Part shown: piece after piece, positions 41,604-50,266 of the stretch
How positions within the stretch are numbered: the stretch's first letter is position 1
Layout of the letters: each line of letters begins with the position of its first letter
Source of the DNA: Treponema sp.
GTDB taxonomy: Bacteria > Spirochaetota > Spirochaetia > Treponematales > Treponemataceae
Reading direction: 5' to 3'
DNA: 64,000 nt
Assembly (NCBI GenBank): GCA_016293495.1
Contig: JAEDED010000007.1
Coordinates: 38,600 to 102,599, forward strand
The notes under the pieces: generated by a model
Told to the model about the DNA's origin: nothing
What the model saw: only the letters and a program-made list of their open reading frames with translations
Databases searched by the model: none
Made by a program: the position numbers and the translations under genes

Positions 41604-42965
41604 CTATTTTATAAGTCGTTTTTTTATAACAGCATACCGCCACCATGCTGTAATTGCCGCAATCGTCCATACAAGTCCGACAGACCACCAAATGACCCAG
41701 ACGCCAAAATCAAAACACGACACAAGCAGGACAGGAAATGCAACGCGCCCGATTACTTCTACAATTCCGTTGATAAAAGAAAAAAGGGAATCTCCGACTC
41801 CGTAAAGAATTCCACGGACCATATAAATTATCCCAAGAAAGAAATAAAACAGACTCGTAATCTGCAAAGCTTTTCCACCCAGAGCAACTATTTCTCCAGC
41901 CTCTGCTCCGTTCGAAGTTCCCGTTCCGACAAACAGTGATGTCAAAGACCTACCTGTTAACTGAATAACCGGAATGATTACAGCAGTAAATACCGCCATC
42001 ATAATAAGGCTCTTTTTATAACCAGAAAGTACCCGTTGCATTTTCTTTGCGCCATAATTCTGACCGACATATGTAGAAAGAGCCGCACTTAAAGTCTGAT
42101 AAGGAAGATGAACAAACTCTTCAATTTTTTCGGAAGCCGCAAATGCAGCAACAGCAACTGGTCCATATCCGTTTACAACCGACTGCAGGGCCATGCACGA
42201 AACAGCAATCATCGCAAACTGAAGTGCAACCGGAAGTCCGACCTTTATTGTATTCTTGATTACAGAAAGATTTAGAATGTAATCATTTTTTCCAAACTGA
42301 AAATATTCATTTGTTTTAACTGCAAAAATAAAACAAAGAACGCCGGAAAGCAGCTGCGAAATTACAGTTGCAATTCCCGCTCCCATGACGCCAAGTCCAA
42401 ACCCTTTGATGAATAAAAAGTCCAGACCAATATTCAACACGCACGAAAAAATCAAAAAGTACAAAGGCGTTTTAGAATCTCCAAGAGAACGCAGCATTGA
42501 AGAAACATAATTGTAGAAAGAAACAAAAAGCATTCCGACACAGTTGATTCGTAAATAAGTAATTGAATCTGCACGGATTTTTTCAGGCGTCCTCATAAGA
42601 ATTAAAACTGGTTCTGCAAGAAAGAATGCAATTGTACCTACAAGCAGCGGCATTACAACCATAATGTAGGCATTATTTAAAATACAGTTTTTTACTTTTG
42701 CCTTGTCACCGCGTCCAAAAAACTGCGAAGTTATAATTCCGCCGCCGGTTCCGATTCCAAGACTTAACGCAAAGAAGAGAAAAGAAATTGCACCCGTAGC
42801 ACCGATTGCGCCAAACGCATTTGCATCAATCAGTCGGCCGACAATAATAGAGTCACTAAAGCTGTAAAGCTGCTGAAAAATGTTTCCAATCAGCATTGGT
42901 ATTGAAAAGACAAGAAGCAGCCTGATTGGGCTTCCTTCTGTCATACTCATTGTATTATCTTTCAT
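41604..42965 (-). CDS. MATE-family exporter (3)
   Basis: A 453-residue, twelve-helix MATE protein of the same type as those at 23.6 and 29.2 kb (MTEGSPIRLLLVFSIPMLIGNIFQQLYSFSDSIIVG; SLGDSKTPLYFLIFSCVLNIGLDFLF). Three dispersed family members in 20 kb suggest expansion rather than tandem duplication. The ATG at 42965 has no obvious ribosome-binding site; internal ATGs at 42950 or 42944 are possible. It lies upstream of the ompA-type gene in the same direction, separated by a hairpin. Confidence 0.88.
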   Translation of the reverse strand: MKDNTMSMTEGSPIRLLLVFSIPMLIGNIFQQLYSFSDSIIVGRLIDANAFGAIGATGAISFLFFALSLGIGTGGGIITSQFFGRGDKAKVKNCILNNAYIMVVMPLLVGTIAFFLAEPVLILMRTPEKIRADSITYLRINCVGMLFVSFYNYVSSMLRSLGDSKTPLYFLIFSCVLNIGLDFLFIKGFGLGVMGAGIATVISQLLSGVLCFIFAVKTNEYFQFGKNDYILNLSVIKNTIKVGLPVALQFAMIAVSCMALQSVVNGYGPVAVAAFAASEKIEEFVHLPYQTLSAALSTYVGQNYGAKKMQRVLSGYKKSLIMMAVFTAVIIPVIQLTGRSLTSLFVGTGTSNGAEAGEIVALGGKALQITSLFYFFLGIIYMVRGILYGVGDSLFSFINGIVEVIGRVAFPVLLVSCFDFGVWVIWWSVGLVWTIAAITAWWRYAVIKKRLIK

Positions 42966-43057
42966 TAACGAAGGATAATAACAAATTGAAAATCTAATTT
43001 CTACAGATTTTTTACAAATTGATGCTCTTTTTTATAAATTTACGCTATATTATTAGC

Positions 43058-44173
43058 ATGAGTAATTCCTTCACAGAGCAGTATCACAAAATTTTATGCC
43101 CGGTTCAGCCGGAATTTCTGGACAAATATCTTTCAATTCCGATACTGACACGTCTTAAAGGCGTCGGACTTTTATGCGGCACAGACTGGACTCCATTTTT
43201 TTCAAACAACTTCTACTACTCGCGCTTTGATCACAGCAAGGGCGTTGCTTTACTCATCTGGAATTTTACTCACGACAAAGCTCAGACAATCGCAGGGCTT
43301 TTACACGACGTATCAACGCCAGCTTTCAGTCACGTTTCAGATTTTAGAAAAGGTGATGCATTAACTCAAACTGCCACAGAAGAAGACAACTCTTCAATGC
43401 TGGCTTCTTCACCGGAACTTCTTGAATGCTTAAACCTGGACGGACTTACACTCGATCAGGTTGATGATTACCACAAATATCCTGTAGCCGACAACGAAGT
43501 TCCGCAGCTTTCGGCTGACCGTCTTGAATACATGTTCCCGTCAGGCGCCGCGCTCGCCGGAAACTGGTCCTTAAAAGAATCCTTTACTCTCAAAGAAATT
43601 GAAATAATGTACAACGATCTTGTTCTATGCAAAAACGAAAACGGAATTGTTGAACTTGGATTTAAGACAAAATCAATTGCAGAAAAATATGTAAAACGCG
43701 TTACAGACATTGCATTCTTTTTGCAGCAGTGCGAAGACAAAATGGCATTACAGTTTCCGGCTGAGGTTCTTAACATGGCTGTTAAATTAAATGTCTTAAA
43801 AGAAGCAGACTTTTTTGATTTGTCGGAAAGCGAAATAATTTCAAAACTTGATAAACTTGCCTCTCAATATTCTCAGGTTGATTCAAAGGCTGCATTTGAG
43901 GCTTCGTACTCACTCGAAAAGCTTGCAGTGTTTATCAGAACCTATCGCGGGTTTAAATCTATCACTCGTTCTGAAGTTCCGTTAGATGATTATTTCTGCA
44001 TTAACCTGAAGGTTAAAAAGCGCTACATCAATCCGCTTGTTTCAGATGGAACTGTTGAAGGCAATCTTTATAAAGCAAAACGCATAACAGAAATTTCAGC
44101 TGAAACAGATTCTCTTATAAAGAAATTTCTTTCTTACGAAGATCTTCCTTTCAGCTGTGTAAAATTCCTTTAA
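43058..44173 (+). CDS. HD-domain phosphohydrolase-like protein
   Basis: A 371-residue protein with an HD metal-binding domain: the histidine in RFDHSKGVALLIW, then HD in IAGLLHDVSTPAFSHVSDF, followed downstream by SADRLEYMFPSG with the final Asp. This arrangement resembles dNTPase/YfbR-type hydrolases, but the substrate is unknown. The ATG at 43058 has TATATT exactly six bases upstream and no Shine-Dalgarno. An in-frame TTG at 43019 would add 13 residues and is less likely. It converges on the phosphoglucomutase gene with six bases between. Confidence 0.78.
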   Translation: MSNSFTEQYHKILCPVQPEFLDKYLSIPILTRLKGVGLLCGTDWTPFFSNNFYYSRFDHSKGVALLIWNFTHDKAQTIAGLLHDVSTPAFSHVSDFRKGDALTQTATEEDNSSMLASSPELLECLNLDGLTLDQVDDYHKYPVADNEVPQLSADRLEYMFPSGAALAGNWSLKESFTLKEIEIMYNDLVLCKNENGIVELGFKTKSIAEKYVKRVTDIAFFLQQCEDKMALQFPAEVLNMAVKLNVLKEADFFDLSESEIISKLDKLASQYSQVDSKAAFEASYSLEKLAVFIRTYRGFKSITRSEVPLDDYFCINLKVKKRYINPLVSDGTVEGNLYKAKRITEISAETDSLIKKFLSYEDLPFSCVKFL

Positions 44174-44179
44174 TAAGAA

Positions 44180-45679
44180 TTAATCCAGACAGCTCATATC
44201 AAGCTTATCAAAGCCTGCAAGAAGTTCTTTTGCAATTGCTTTAATCTTTGCAACATCACCTTTTCTTGCACCTTCAATATTCAAAGGCATTACAGGATCG
44301 TGGAGTGACAAACGCAGAAGCATCCAGCCCTGAGCATCGCCTTCTTTAAATGAAATACGAACGCCTTCATAGCTTTCTGGCATTTTATAGCCTGCTTTTT
44401 CTGCGCGTGATTTGAATTCAGCAAGAACAGTTTTTCCGTAGTCTTTGAAGTTTTCGTCTTTAATCTTAAATCTGTATTCACCTTCTTCAATAAGCGGTGG
44501 AAGTTTTTCAATCAAGCTATCGAGAGTTTTTCCTTCGGCGCGTGCTTTTGCAAGTGCGATTACAAGTTTAACTGCAAGGTAAGCACCGTCGTCAAGGTAA
44601 TAGTTTTCTTTGAGTGCGCCGTGGCCTGATGTTTCCATTGCAAGCGGAGCATTTACACCTTTTGCGTTTAATTCCTTCTGCTTGTTAATTACGTTTTTAT
44701 ATCCGCGCATGTAGCAGAGGTGTTTAAGACCGAGCACGTCTTCGAGGAAGTATGTAAGACGGTCAGATGTTACTGAGTCAGTAATGATTGTAGAACCTGG
44801 ATTTGTCGGAGCTAAGATTGCTGCTGCCATTGCGATGATAGCGTCGCGGTTAACTTCTGTTCCGTCAGAAAGAACTGCTGACATACGGTCAACGTCTGTG
44901 TCGAAAATCAAACCGAGGTCTGCCTTGTTGTTGAGAACAGCGCTGCGGATTGCTTCCATTGCCTGTTTGTTTTCCGGGTTAGGAATATGGTTAGGGAACA
45001 TTCCGTCCGGCTCAAGGAACTGAGAACCTGTTGTGTCAGCTCCAAGCGGCTTAAGTATTTTATCAACGAAGAAGCCTGATGCCCCGTTTCCTGAGTCTAC
45101 AACAATTTTGAGACCTTCAAGAGGCTTATCAGAATCAGATGCAACTCCCCGAACGATTGCTTCTCTCAAGTGTTCAGCATAAAGTTCAATCAGATCTACA
45201 GGCTGCGGATAGTAGTTTACATGCTGTGGATTTAACCAGCCAGCAAGTGTAAGGATTTCTGTAATGTCGCCATGTTCAAGGCCACCATCTGCGTCAAAGA
45301 ACTTGATTCCATTTCTGTTAAAAGGAAGATGGCTTGCAGTAATCATTGCAGAACCATGAAATTCTGTAGCAGGGAAAACGATAGACATAAACATTGCAGG
45401 TGTTGTAGCCATTCCACAGTCAATAACAGTTGCCCCTGCACTTACAATTCCCTGAATAAGTCCCATTGCAAGATCAGGACCAGAAACTCGTGAATCACGA
45501 CCAACACCGATTTTAAGTGCGTTGGCATTAACGCCAGTCTTTTTTTCAAGCCAGCTTACAAAAGCACAACCAATCTGTTTTGCGATATCCGGTGTCAAAT
45601 TAACATGTTCATCAGCAACGCCTTCAAGTGCGATTCCGCGAACGTCGCTTCCATTCTGCAATTTCAATAAATCTGCCAT
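44180..45679 (-). CDS. Phosphoglucomutase/phosphomannomutase
   Basis: A 499-residue alpha-D-phosphohexomutase. The phosphoserine loop is ITASHLPFNRNGIKFF (ASHLP in place of the usual ASHNP), the Mg2+ loop is DTDVDRMS, the sugar-binding loop is ETSGHGALKEN and the C-terminal phosphate-binding part is RLSLHDPVMPLNIEG. It interconverts hexose 1- and 6-phosphates for glycan precursors and so could feed the surface-polysaccharide genes. The ATG at 45679 follows GGAG by seven bases. Four codons of upstream open frame are not counted. Confidence 0.9.
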   Translation of the reverse strand: MADLLKLQNGSDVRGIALEGVADEHVNLTPDIAKQIGCAFVSWLEKKTGVNANALKIGVGRDSRVSGPDLAMGLIQGIVSAGATVIDCGMATTPAMFMSIVFPATEFHGSAMITASHLPFNRNGIKFFDADGGLEHGDITEILTLAGWLNPQHVNYYPQPVDLIELYAEHLREAIVRGVASDSDKPLEGLKIVVDSGNGASGFFVDKILKPLGADTTGSQFLEPDGMFPNHIPNPENKQAMEAIRSAVLNNKADLGLIFDTDVDRMSAVLSDGTEVNRDAIIAMAAAILAPTNPGSTIITDSVTSDRLTYFLEDVLGLKHLCYMRGYKNVINKQKELNAKGVNAPLAMETSGHGALKENYYLDDGAYLAVKLVIALAKARAEGKTLDSLIEKLPPLIEEGEYRFKIKDENFKDYGKTVLAEFKSRAEKAGYKMPESYEGVRISFKEGDAQGWMLLRLSLHDPVMPLNIEGARKGDVAKIKAIAKELLAGFDKLDMSCLD

Positions 45680-45793
45680 ATAAGACTCCAAATAAATATA
45701 TGTAAAAATATGTTACATTATACTAAATTTTGCTATTATAATATATAGATATAAATAATATTATTTTTCAGTTAAAAATAACAGGAGATGAAA

Positions 45794-46162
45794 ATGAAAA
45801 ACACAATTAGAAATTTTACAATGTCAGCATTCCTTCTTGCCCTTTGCGCAGCTGCATTTGCACACACACCGGACAAACTCGACGCATGGCTTGAAAAGTA
45901 TGACACTTTTGTAGAGAAAGTTGAAAAATCAGTTTCAGACAAAGCAACTTCAAAAATCCAGAGCTTCTATGATGAACGCGAAGCGCTGATTAAAGAAAAA
46001 GACAATCTTCAGAAGACAGAAGGAAATTTCACCTTCAAGCAAGGACTCCGCTATGGTGAAATTAATGCAAGATGGGGAATTGCGATCGGCGCCCTTCACA
46101 CAACAAAAGGCGTAAAAAAAGCAGCAGACTCCGTTAACGAATTCCTCGAAGAAGAAAACTAA
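45794..46162 (+). CDS. Small secreted helical protein, unknown function
   Basis: A 122-residue protein with a signal peptide (MKNTIRNFTMSAFLLALCAAAFA). The rest is charged and probably all helical (LDAWLEKYDTFVEKVEKSVSDKATSKIQSFYDEREALIKEKDNL), with coiled-coil character. I do not recognise a family. AGGAG is six bases before the ATG at 45794; an ATG at 45788 overlaps the ribosome-binding site and is less likely. It is divergent from the phosphoglucomutase gene across a 114-base AT-rich promoter region with several TATAAT-like hexamers. Confidence 0.65.
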   Translation: MKNTIRNFTMSAFLLALCAAAFAHTPDKLDAWLEKYDTFVEKVEKSVSDKATSKIQSFYDEREALIKEKDNLQKTEGNFTFKQGLRYGEINARWGIAIGALHTTKGVKKAADSVNEFLEEEN

Positions 46163-46180
46163 CGAAGCCTGCTCGTTAAA

Positions 46181-46211
46181 TGTCAGTAATACCAGATAGG
46201 TATTACTGACA
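46181..46211. terminator. Perfect 13-bp palindromic hairpin between convergent genes
   Basis: TGTCAGTAATACC (46181-46193) is perfectly complementary to 46199-46211, with a 5-base loop. Flanking T runs are short. It probably ends both convergent transcripts. Confidence 0.6.
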
Positions 46212-46250
46212 AAAACTGTTTAACCAAAAATTATTTTCTGGTACTTAGTT

Positions 46251-47075
46251 TTATTTCTTATTACTTGAAGTTTTTTCCTTAAAGTACGAAACAAGGTCCT
46301 TATACTGCTTGCTTTTCAGTGTAGGGAATTTCTTAATGAACGCTTCAACGTTCTTATTTCTGTTCTGGAACTTTTCAACATATGACAGGTGAAGCTGATG
46401 AAGCTTTTCTGAACCTGGCAAAGATAAAAGATGTTCCTTTACAGACGAAAGCATTTCTCCAACAGAACTCTTGTTAAACCAGTTTTCATTTTCGTAGTGA
46501 GCCTTCAAAGTATCACCAAAGTTTTTGAGACGTTCCATAGTTGTATGGAAATCAACAAGACGGCGGATAGTTGCAATAAGATCAAAAAGCAGTATCGCAA
46601 GAAGAGCGACAAAGGTAGCTGTAAGATAGATTCCCGAAAGCTGTGCAATAAGCCACAGAATTACAGGCTCAAGAAAGTGAACAACACAAATTCCCATAGC
46701 ACCGAACAAAAGCGCATTTAAAAGACATACACGGCCGTTAATATTAAACTTCTGGTCGGAATAATCCCACCACAAGGTATTGAACATTTTTTCAAGAATC
46801 CAGCTTGCAAAATATTCTACAATAGTTGCAAACGCCATGCTGCAAAAGAACAACGGAACCCAGGAATTAAGAATTGATTCAGGAAGACAAAGAATTGCAA
46901 GCCCTCCAAAACCATAAACCGGACACAAAGGCCCGTGCAGAAAACCTCTGTTTACAAATTTATGTTCGATAAAAACACCGACATAAATTACTTCTGAACA
47001 CCAGCCAATAACGCTGAAGCCTAAAAATACTAAAAACACAGTTTGAAAAGACATTGTGTAAATCGATTGTATCAT
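46251..47075 (-). CDS. Putative CmpB-type ABC-transporter-like membrane protein
   Basis: A 274-residue integral membrane protein with about six hydrophobic helices in the first 165 residues and a charged, helical cytosolic C-terminus. The N-terminal FSVIGWCSEVIYVG, NRGFLHGPLCPVYGFG and GRVCLLNALLFGAMG segments match the family annotated as putative ABC transporter permease (CmpB/DUF1113), of unknown role. TATAAT lies nine bases before the ATG at 47075; an ATG at 47054 is an alternative start. Confidence 0.7.
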   Translation of the reverse strand: MIQSIYTMSFQTVFLVFLGFSVIGWCSEVIYVGVFIEHKFVNRGFLHGPLCPVYGFGGLAILCLPESILNSWVPLFFCSMAFATIVEYFASWILEKMFNTLWWDYSDQKFNINGRVCLLNALLFGAMGICVVHFLEPVILWLIAQLSGIYLTATFVALLAILLFDLIATIRRLVDFHTTMERLKNFGDTLKAHYENENWFNKSSVGEMLSSVKEHLLSLPGSEKLHQLHLSYVEKFQNRNKNVEAFIKKFPTLKSKQYKDLVSYFKEKTSSNKK

Positions 47076-47166
47076 AATAGTTTAATTATACACCTTTGTA
47101 TTTTTAATTCAACTTGAACAACACGTTAACAAAAACTGCTAATTTTTTTAAGAAAGTAATAGATAC

Positions 47167-47192
47167 AAAAAAAGACCGTCAGTAACTGACGG
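47167..47192 (-). terminator. Terminator of the small membrane-protein operon
   Basis: CCGTCAG (47176-47182) pairs with CTGACGG (47186-47192), followed on minus by a T run (A run 47167-47173 on plus). Confidence 0.85.
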
Positions 47193-47220
47193 CCTTTTCT
47201 AACCTAAATTAAGCTGAAAT

Positions 47221-47478
47221 TTATTCGCCCAATTTTTTGTCTGCTTTCAACAATACGTTGAAGAACAAATAGAATGGTGCAAGAAGTACAACGAGTACAA
47301 GGTATGTTACGAGTGGCCCAACAACCAATCCGATCATTCCTAAAAGAACTCCAATTCCGTTTGGTGTTCCAACACCAGCCAAGCCAATACAACCACCAAT
47401 TGCACCAGCGATAAGGGCAATTACACAAAGTACATTGTTTATTTTTTTGAAATTTGATGCAAATGTATCAATTAACAT
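47221..47478 (-). CDS. Small two-helix membrane protein, unknown
   Basis: An 85-residue protein with two hydrophobic segments (VLCVIALIAGAIGGCIGLAGV and LVTYLVLVVLLAPFYLFFNVLL) separated by a glycine-rich turn, and a charged C-terminus ending KADKKLGE. No family recognised. The ATG at 47478 is fixed by AGGAG seven bases upstream. It follows the next gene by 28 bases on the same strand and ends at a strong terminator, so the two small membrane proteins form an operon. Confidence 0.6.
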   Translation of the reverse strand: MLIDTFASNFKKINNVLCVIALIAGAIGGCIGLAGVGTPNGIGVLLGMIGLVVGPLVTYLVLVVLLAPFYLFFNVLLKADKKLGE

Positions 47479-47506
47479 ATTATTGTCTCCTAAAAGTAAT
47501 TTATAA

Positions 47507-47953
47507 TTAGAATCTTGCAACGAGAGCTTTTACAGCAGCACCGATTGCTTTGAAGAAATCAACGATTTTGTCAAGGAAGAGGCAAACTACGAAAAGAAGA
47601 GTTCCGATAAGTTTGAACCAGCCCTGCATAGCAAATCCACTACCATATGTAGGAACGAAAACTGCCATAATCTGAGTCAAAGTTGTAGGAATAATCATCC
47701 AGATACCAACTACTTTAATTACTTTCATAAGTCCAGCTGGAACTGCTTTAGCAACATCTGGAACGAAAGCTGCAACAGCAACAAAGATAACTGCAAGAGC
47801 GGCAACTACTGTAAGGATGATGTCAAGTACACCCATCATCATACCTTCTGTGCCGAAAGGTCCAACTGTAAAATCACCAACTGTCATAGGAAGGAATGAA
47901 GCAATGCCTACCAATGCCAATCCAATTGAAGAAACGATTGTTTTCTTTTCCAT
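47507..47953 (-). CDS. Four-helix membrane protein, unknown
   Basis: A 148-residue hydrophobic protein with about four membrane helices (IGLALVGIASFLPM, IILTVVAALAVIFVAVAAFV, GIWMIIPTTLTQIMAVFV, LIGTLLFVVCLFLDKIV). The C-terminus is short and basic-amphipathic (FFKAIGAAVKALVARF). Family not recognised. AAGGAG precedes the ATG. It is first of a two-gene unit with the 85-residue protein; small hydrophobic pairs of this kind can be membrane-stress proteins or complex subunits, but nothing in the sequence decides this. Confidence 0.6.
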   Translation of the reverse strand: MEKKTIVSSIGLALVGIASFLPMTVGDFTVGPFGTEGMMMGVLDIILTVVAALAVIFVAVAAFVPDVAKAVPAGLMKVIKVVGIWMIIPTTLTQIMAVFVPTYGSGFAMQGWFKLIGTLLFVVCLFLDKIVDFFKAIGAAVKALVARF

Positions 47954-48122
47954 AATTTAATACTCCTTTTAGGTAAGAAAAACTAGAATTTACTGATTAA
48001 ATTAAGCTACGATTTATCTCATCTATTTTTGACAAATAAGCAAGACTCTCTCACTTTTTTAATCTATTTTAAATTTATAGCACCTATATTTTTAGAATGC
48101 AACTTTTTTTACAAGTTACCAA

Positions 48123-48797
48123 TTACCACTTAAGCTTAACAGCCACACCATTAGGCAAAACCTCTACTGGTGTATTTTTCAATGCCGGTTCAAACCATAA
48201 AGTATTTAATAAAGGAATAAGGAATCCGACGGCAGTTCCGGTTGCAGCTCCTGCAAGAACATCGGTTACATAATGATTTCCGCTTGTTACGCGAAGAATG
48301 CCGGTCGTAACGGCAATCCCCCATGTAGTACAAAGAACAGGCACCGTCCATTCAGAATCCGGGCAGTATCTTAAAAAAGTAAAGGTTGTAAACCCCGCAG
48401 AGGCAAAAGTAAGAATTGAATGTCCCGACATAAATGACTTGTTCCAGTCACCGTTTGCTATTTCTTTTTCGGGAGCGCCTTCAAAATACATATAAGGTCT
48501 TGCTCGTTCAACAGTTCCCTTAAAAAGAAAACGCAAACCTACGGCAACCGCCATAGTTTCTGCATACTGAATACCGATTTCGAGATGATCTTCACCAGGC
48601 GCCATAAAACAAATAAGAGGCATTGCAAGAGACGTAATCTCAAGAGCGGTTGAAATGTAATCCATCGGCTTGTTGTACTGTGTCATAAAAACGCGGTCAA
48701 ATTCGTTAACTTCATTCTTATCGCGAATCGTATAACCTTGAGCAAATAGCCCCACAGAAATTACACAAAGAACAACCGCAAAAATAATTTTTTTCAT
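48123..48797 (-). CDS. PAP2-family phosphatase (membrane/periplasmic)
   Basis: A 224-residue protein with a signal peptide or N-terminal anchor (MKKIIFAVVLCVISVGLFAQ). It has the three PAP2 acid-phosphatase motifs: KGTVERARP (K-x6-RP), MSGHS (SGH) and RVTSGNHYVTDVLAG (SR-x5-H-x3-D type). Family members dephosphorylate lipid or isoprenoid phosphates such as undecaprenyl pyrophosphate, phosphatidate or PGP. AAGGAG precedes the ATG. Monocistronic. Confidence 0.88.
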   Translation of the reverse strand: MKKIIFAVVLCVISVGLFAQGYTIRDKNEVNEFDRVFMTQYNKPMDYISTALEITSLAMPLICFMAPGEDHLEIGIQYAETMAVAVGLRFLFKGTVERARPYMYFEGAPEKEIANGDWNKSFMSGHSILTFASAGFTTFTFLRYCPDSEWTVPVLCTTWGIAVTTGILRVTSGNHYVTDVLAGAATGTAVGFLIPLLNTLWFEPALKNTPVEVLPNGVAVKLKW

Positions 48798-48869
48798 TTT
48801 TAACTCCTTTTAACAATATAATTAAGACACTGCTCTTCTGTCAATAAATAGCCAAATCAAAATTGAGAT

Positions 48870-49769
48870 TTAAGCTGCCTTTTTATTACACTTTTCAGAT
48901 TTTTTATTCTTAAACTTTGCTTCATATTCGTTTGGTGAAGTAAAGCCACAGTGTGAATGTATCCGCTTTGTGTTGTAAAAAGTTTCGATATATTCAAAAA
49001 CAAGGCTTCGACAATGTTCGTAACCTTGAATCTGAAACCTATAAAGCCATTCCCGCTTAATCAATGAATGAAAGCTTTCGATGCATGCGTTATCATAAGG
49101 ATAATGCACTTTTGAATAACTTCTTTTCATTTTTTCAGTTGCCTTGATATAAGCATCAGCTTTGTAATGGCTTCCTCTGTCTGAGTGGATAATTAATGGC
49201 CTTTTTATTTTTCTTTCGGTCTTTGCTTTTTCCACTGTCTTTATTACGAACTCTTCTTCCATCGTTCGTGATAATTCCCACGCAATTATCTTACGCGAGA
49301 ATAAATCCATGATTGTAGAAAGATACATGAAGCCTTCGCTTGTCCAGATGTATGTAATATCCGTACACCAGACAGCATCAGGTCGCTTGGGATTGAACTT
49401 CTGTTTCAGTAGATTTTTCAGCTTTGTTGAATCAAGTTTTACCTTAGGTACTGCATGCCATTTCTTGATCCAGCAAGCTTTTAATCCCATTTCTTTCATG
49501 TAAACACTTACGGTTCTCTCAGAAGTCCCGTAACCTTTCTTTTTCAATTCCTTTGCAATTTTAGGAGCTCCATAAATCTGCCTGGAATCTTTATGAATTT
49601 CGGTTATCTGTTGCTGAACTTCCGCTTTCTTTTTCTTTTGTTCCGGCAGTTTCCACTTCAGAAAACTTTTATAACCACTCAATGAAACGCCTAAACTTTT
49701 AAGCACTCCGGCTACAGAAAAAGGACGTCCGCTTTTTCTACAGTTTTCGGCTGTTTCTTTAACAGCCAT
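48870..49769 (-). CDS. IS3-family transposase OrfB (DDE integrase)
   Basis: A 299-residue retroviral-type integrase subunit. The HTH_21 segment (EVQQQITEIHKDSRQIYGAPKIAKELKKKG) is followed by the catalytic DDE residues in WCTDITYIW, HSDRGSHY and NACIESFHSLIKRE. The C-terminal TKRIHSHCGFTSPNEYE is typical of IS3 (IS150-like) members. It is in the -1 frame relative to OrfA and would be made mainly as an OrfAB fusion by frameshifting near 49783. The region is intact and could be active. Confidence 0.93.
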   Translation of the reverse strand: MAVKETAENCRKSGRPFSVAGVLKSLGVSLSGYKSFLKWKLPEQKKKKAEVQQQITEIHKDSRQIYGAPKIAKELKKKGYGTSERTVSVYMKEMGLKACWIKKWHAVPKVKLDSTKLKNLLKQKFNPKRPDAVWCTDITYIWTSEGFMYLSTIMDLFSRKIIAWELSRTMEEEFVIKTVEKAKTERKIKRPLIIHSDRGSHYKADAYIKATEKMKRSYSKVHYPYDNACIESFHSLIKREWLYRFQIQGYEHCRSLVFEYIETFYNTKRIHSHCGFTSPNEYEAKFKNKKSEKCNKKAA

Positions 49770-49780
49770 GAAAAGTGTTT

Positions 49781-50071
49781 TTACTTTTCCCCCAGAATGC
49801 CTATAGCTTTTTTTAATATTGAAATAGCATCATTTGCATTTCGAAGTTCCCGTTGCAGTCGGGCAATCTCCTTGTCTTTGTCCGAAGCAAAGTTTCCACT
49901 TCCACGGAAAGCATCATCTCCTTGTTTTTTTGAATTAACAAGCCATCTGTTTAATGTTTTTTCCGGTACATTAAGATTTCTTGCTGCTTCTGCCTGACTT
50001 AATTCCAGATGTTCTGCGCAATATTTTACGCAGTCCAACTTGAAGTCTTTATCGTAAGTTCTGTTTCTCAT
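49781..50071 (-). CDS. IS3-family transposase OrfA
   Basis: A 96-residue DNA-binding subunit with a helix-turn-helix (RTYDKDFKLDCVKYCAEHLELSQAEAARNLNVPEKTLNRWL) and a C-terminal leucine-zipper-like helix (KDKEIARLQRELRNANDAISILKKA). The frame closes at TAA (49781-49783) directly after an A-AAG tetramer, a plausible -1 slippage point that would fuse it to OrfB twelve bases ahead of the OrfB ATG. Confidence 0.92.
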   Translation of the reverse strand: MRNRTYDKDFKLDCVKYCAEHLELSQAEAARNLNVPEKTLNRWLVNSKKQGDDAFRGSGNFASDKDKEIARLQRELRNANDAISILKKAIGILGEK

Positions 50072-50233
50072 TACTTTATCCTGTAATTATTTTAACAGAA
50101 AATCTCTATTTAAGTTGGACTATTTTTATTCTAGCTCCACACGCCAGATCAACCAGACTGTCACCCTAAAATTCAGAAAATACAAGCAGACAGCAGCCAG
50201 AACCTTTGCTCACCATCAACAAGCCCACAACCC

Positions 50234-50266
50234 AAAAAAAACGCCACGGCGCTAAGCGCTCGTGGC
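50234..50266 (-). terminator. Terminator closing the structured block behind the AICAR transformylase gene
   Basis: GCCACG (50243-50248) pairs with CGTGGC (50261-50266), with an inner GCGC/GCGC stem and TAA loop. On minus it is followed by C and eight T (50234-50241). Confidence 0.8.

Larger units (their letters stand above)
48849..50122 (-). mobile_element. IS3-family insertion sequence, apparently intact
   Basis: A 1.27-kb element with two overlapping-phase reading frames and imperfect terminal inverted repeats. TAG...GAGATTT at 48849-48871 matches the complement of 50100-50122 at 17 of 23 positions. Flanking target duplication is not evident, so ends are approximate. OrfA carries the helix-turn-helix and OrfB the DDE integrase core, both without stops or frameshifts. 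The element lies between the PAP2 gene and an unusual structured non-coding block. Confidence 0.85.

Noticed and set aside
48849..50122. Target-site duplication for the IS3-family element
   Set aside because: Bases flanking the best inverted-repeat pair do not match as direct repeats, so none is claimed.
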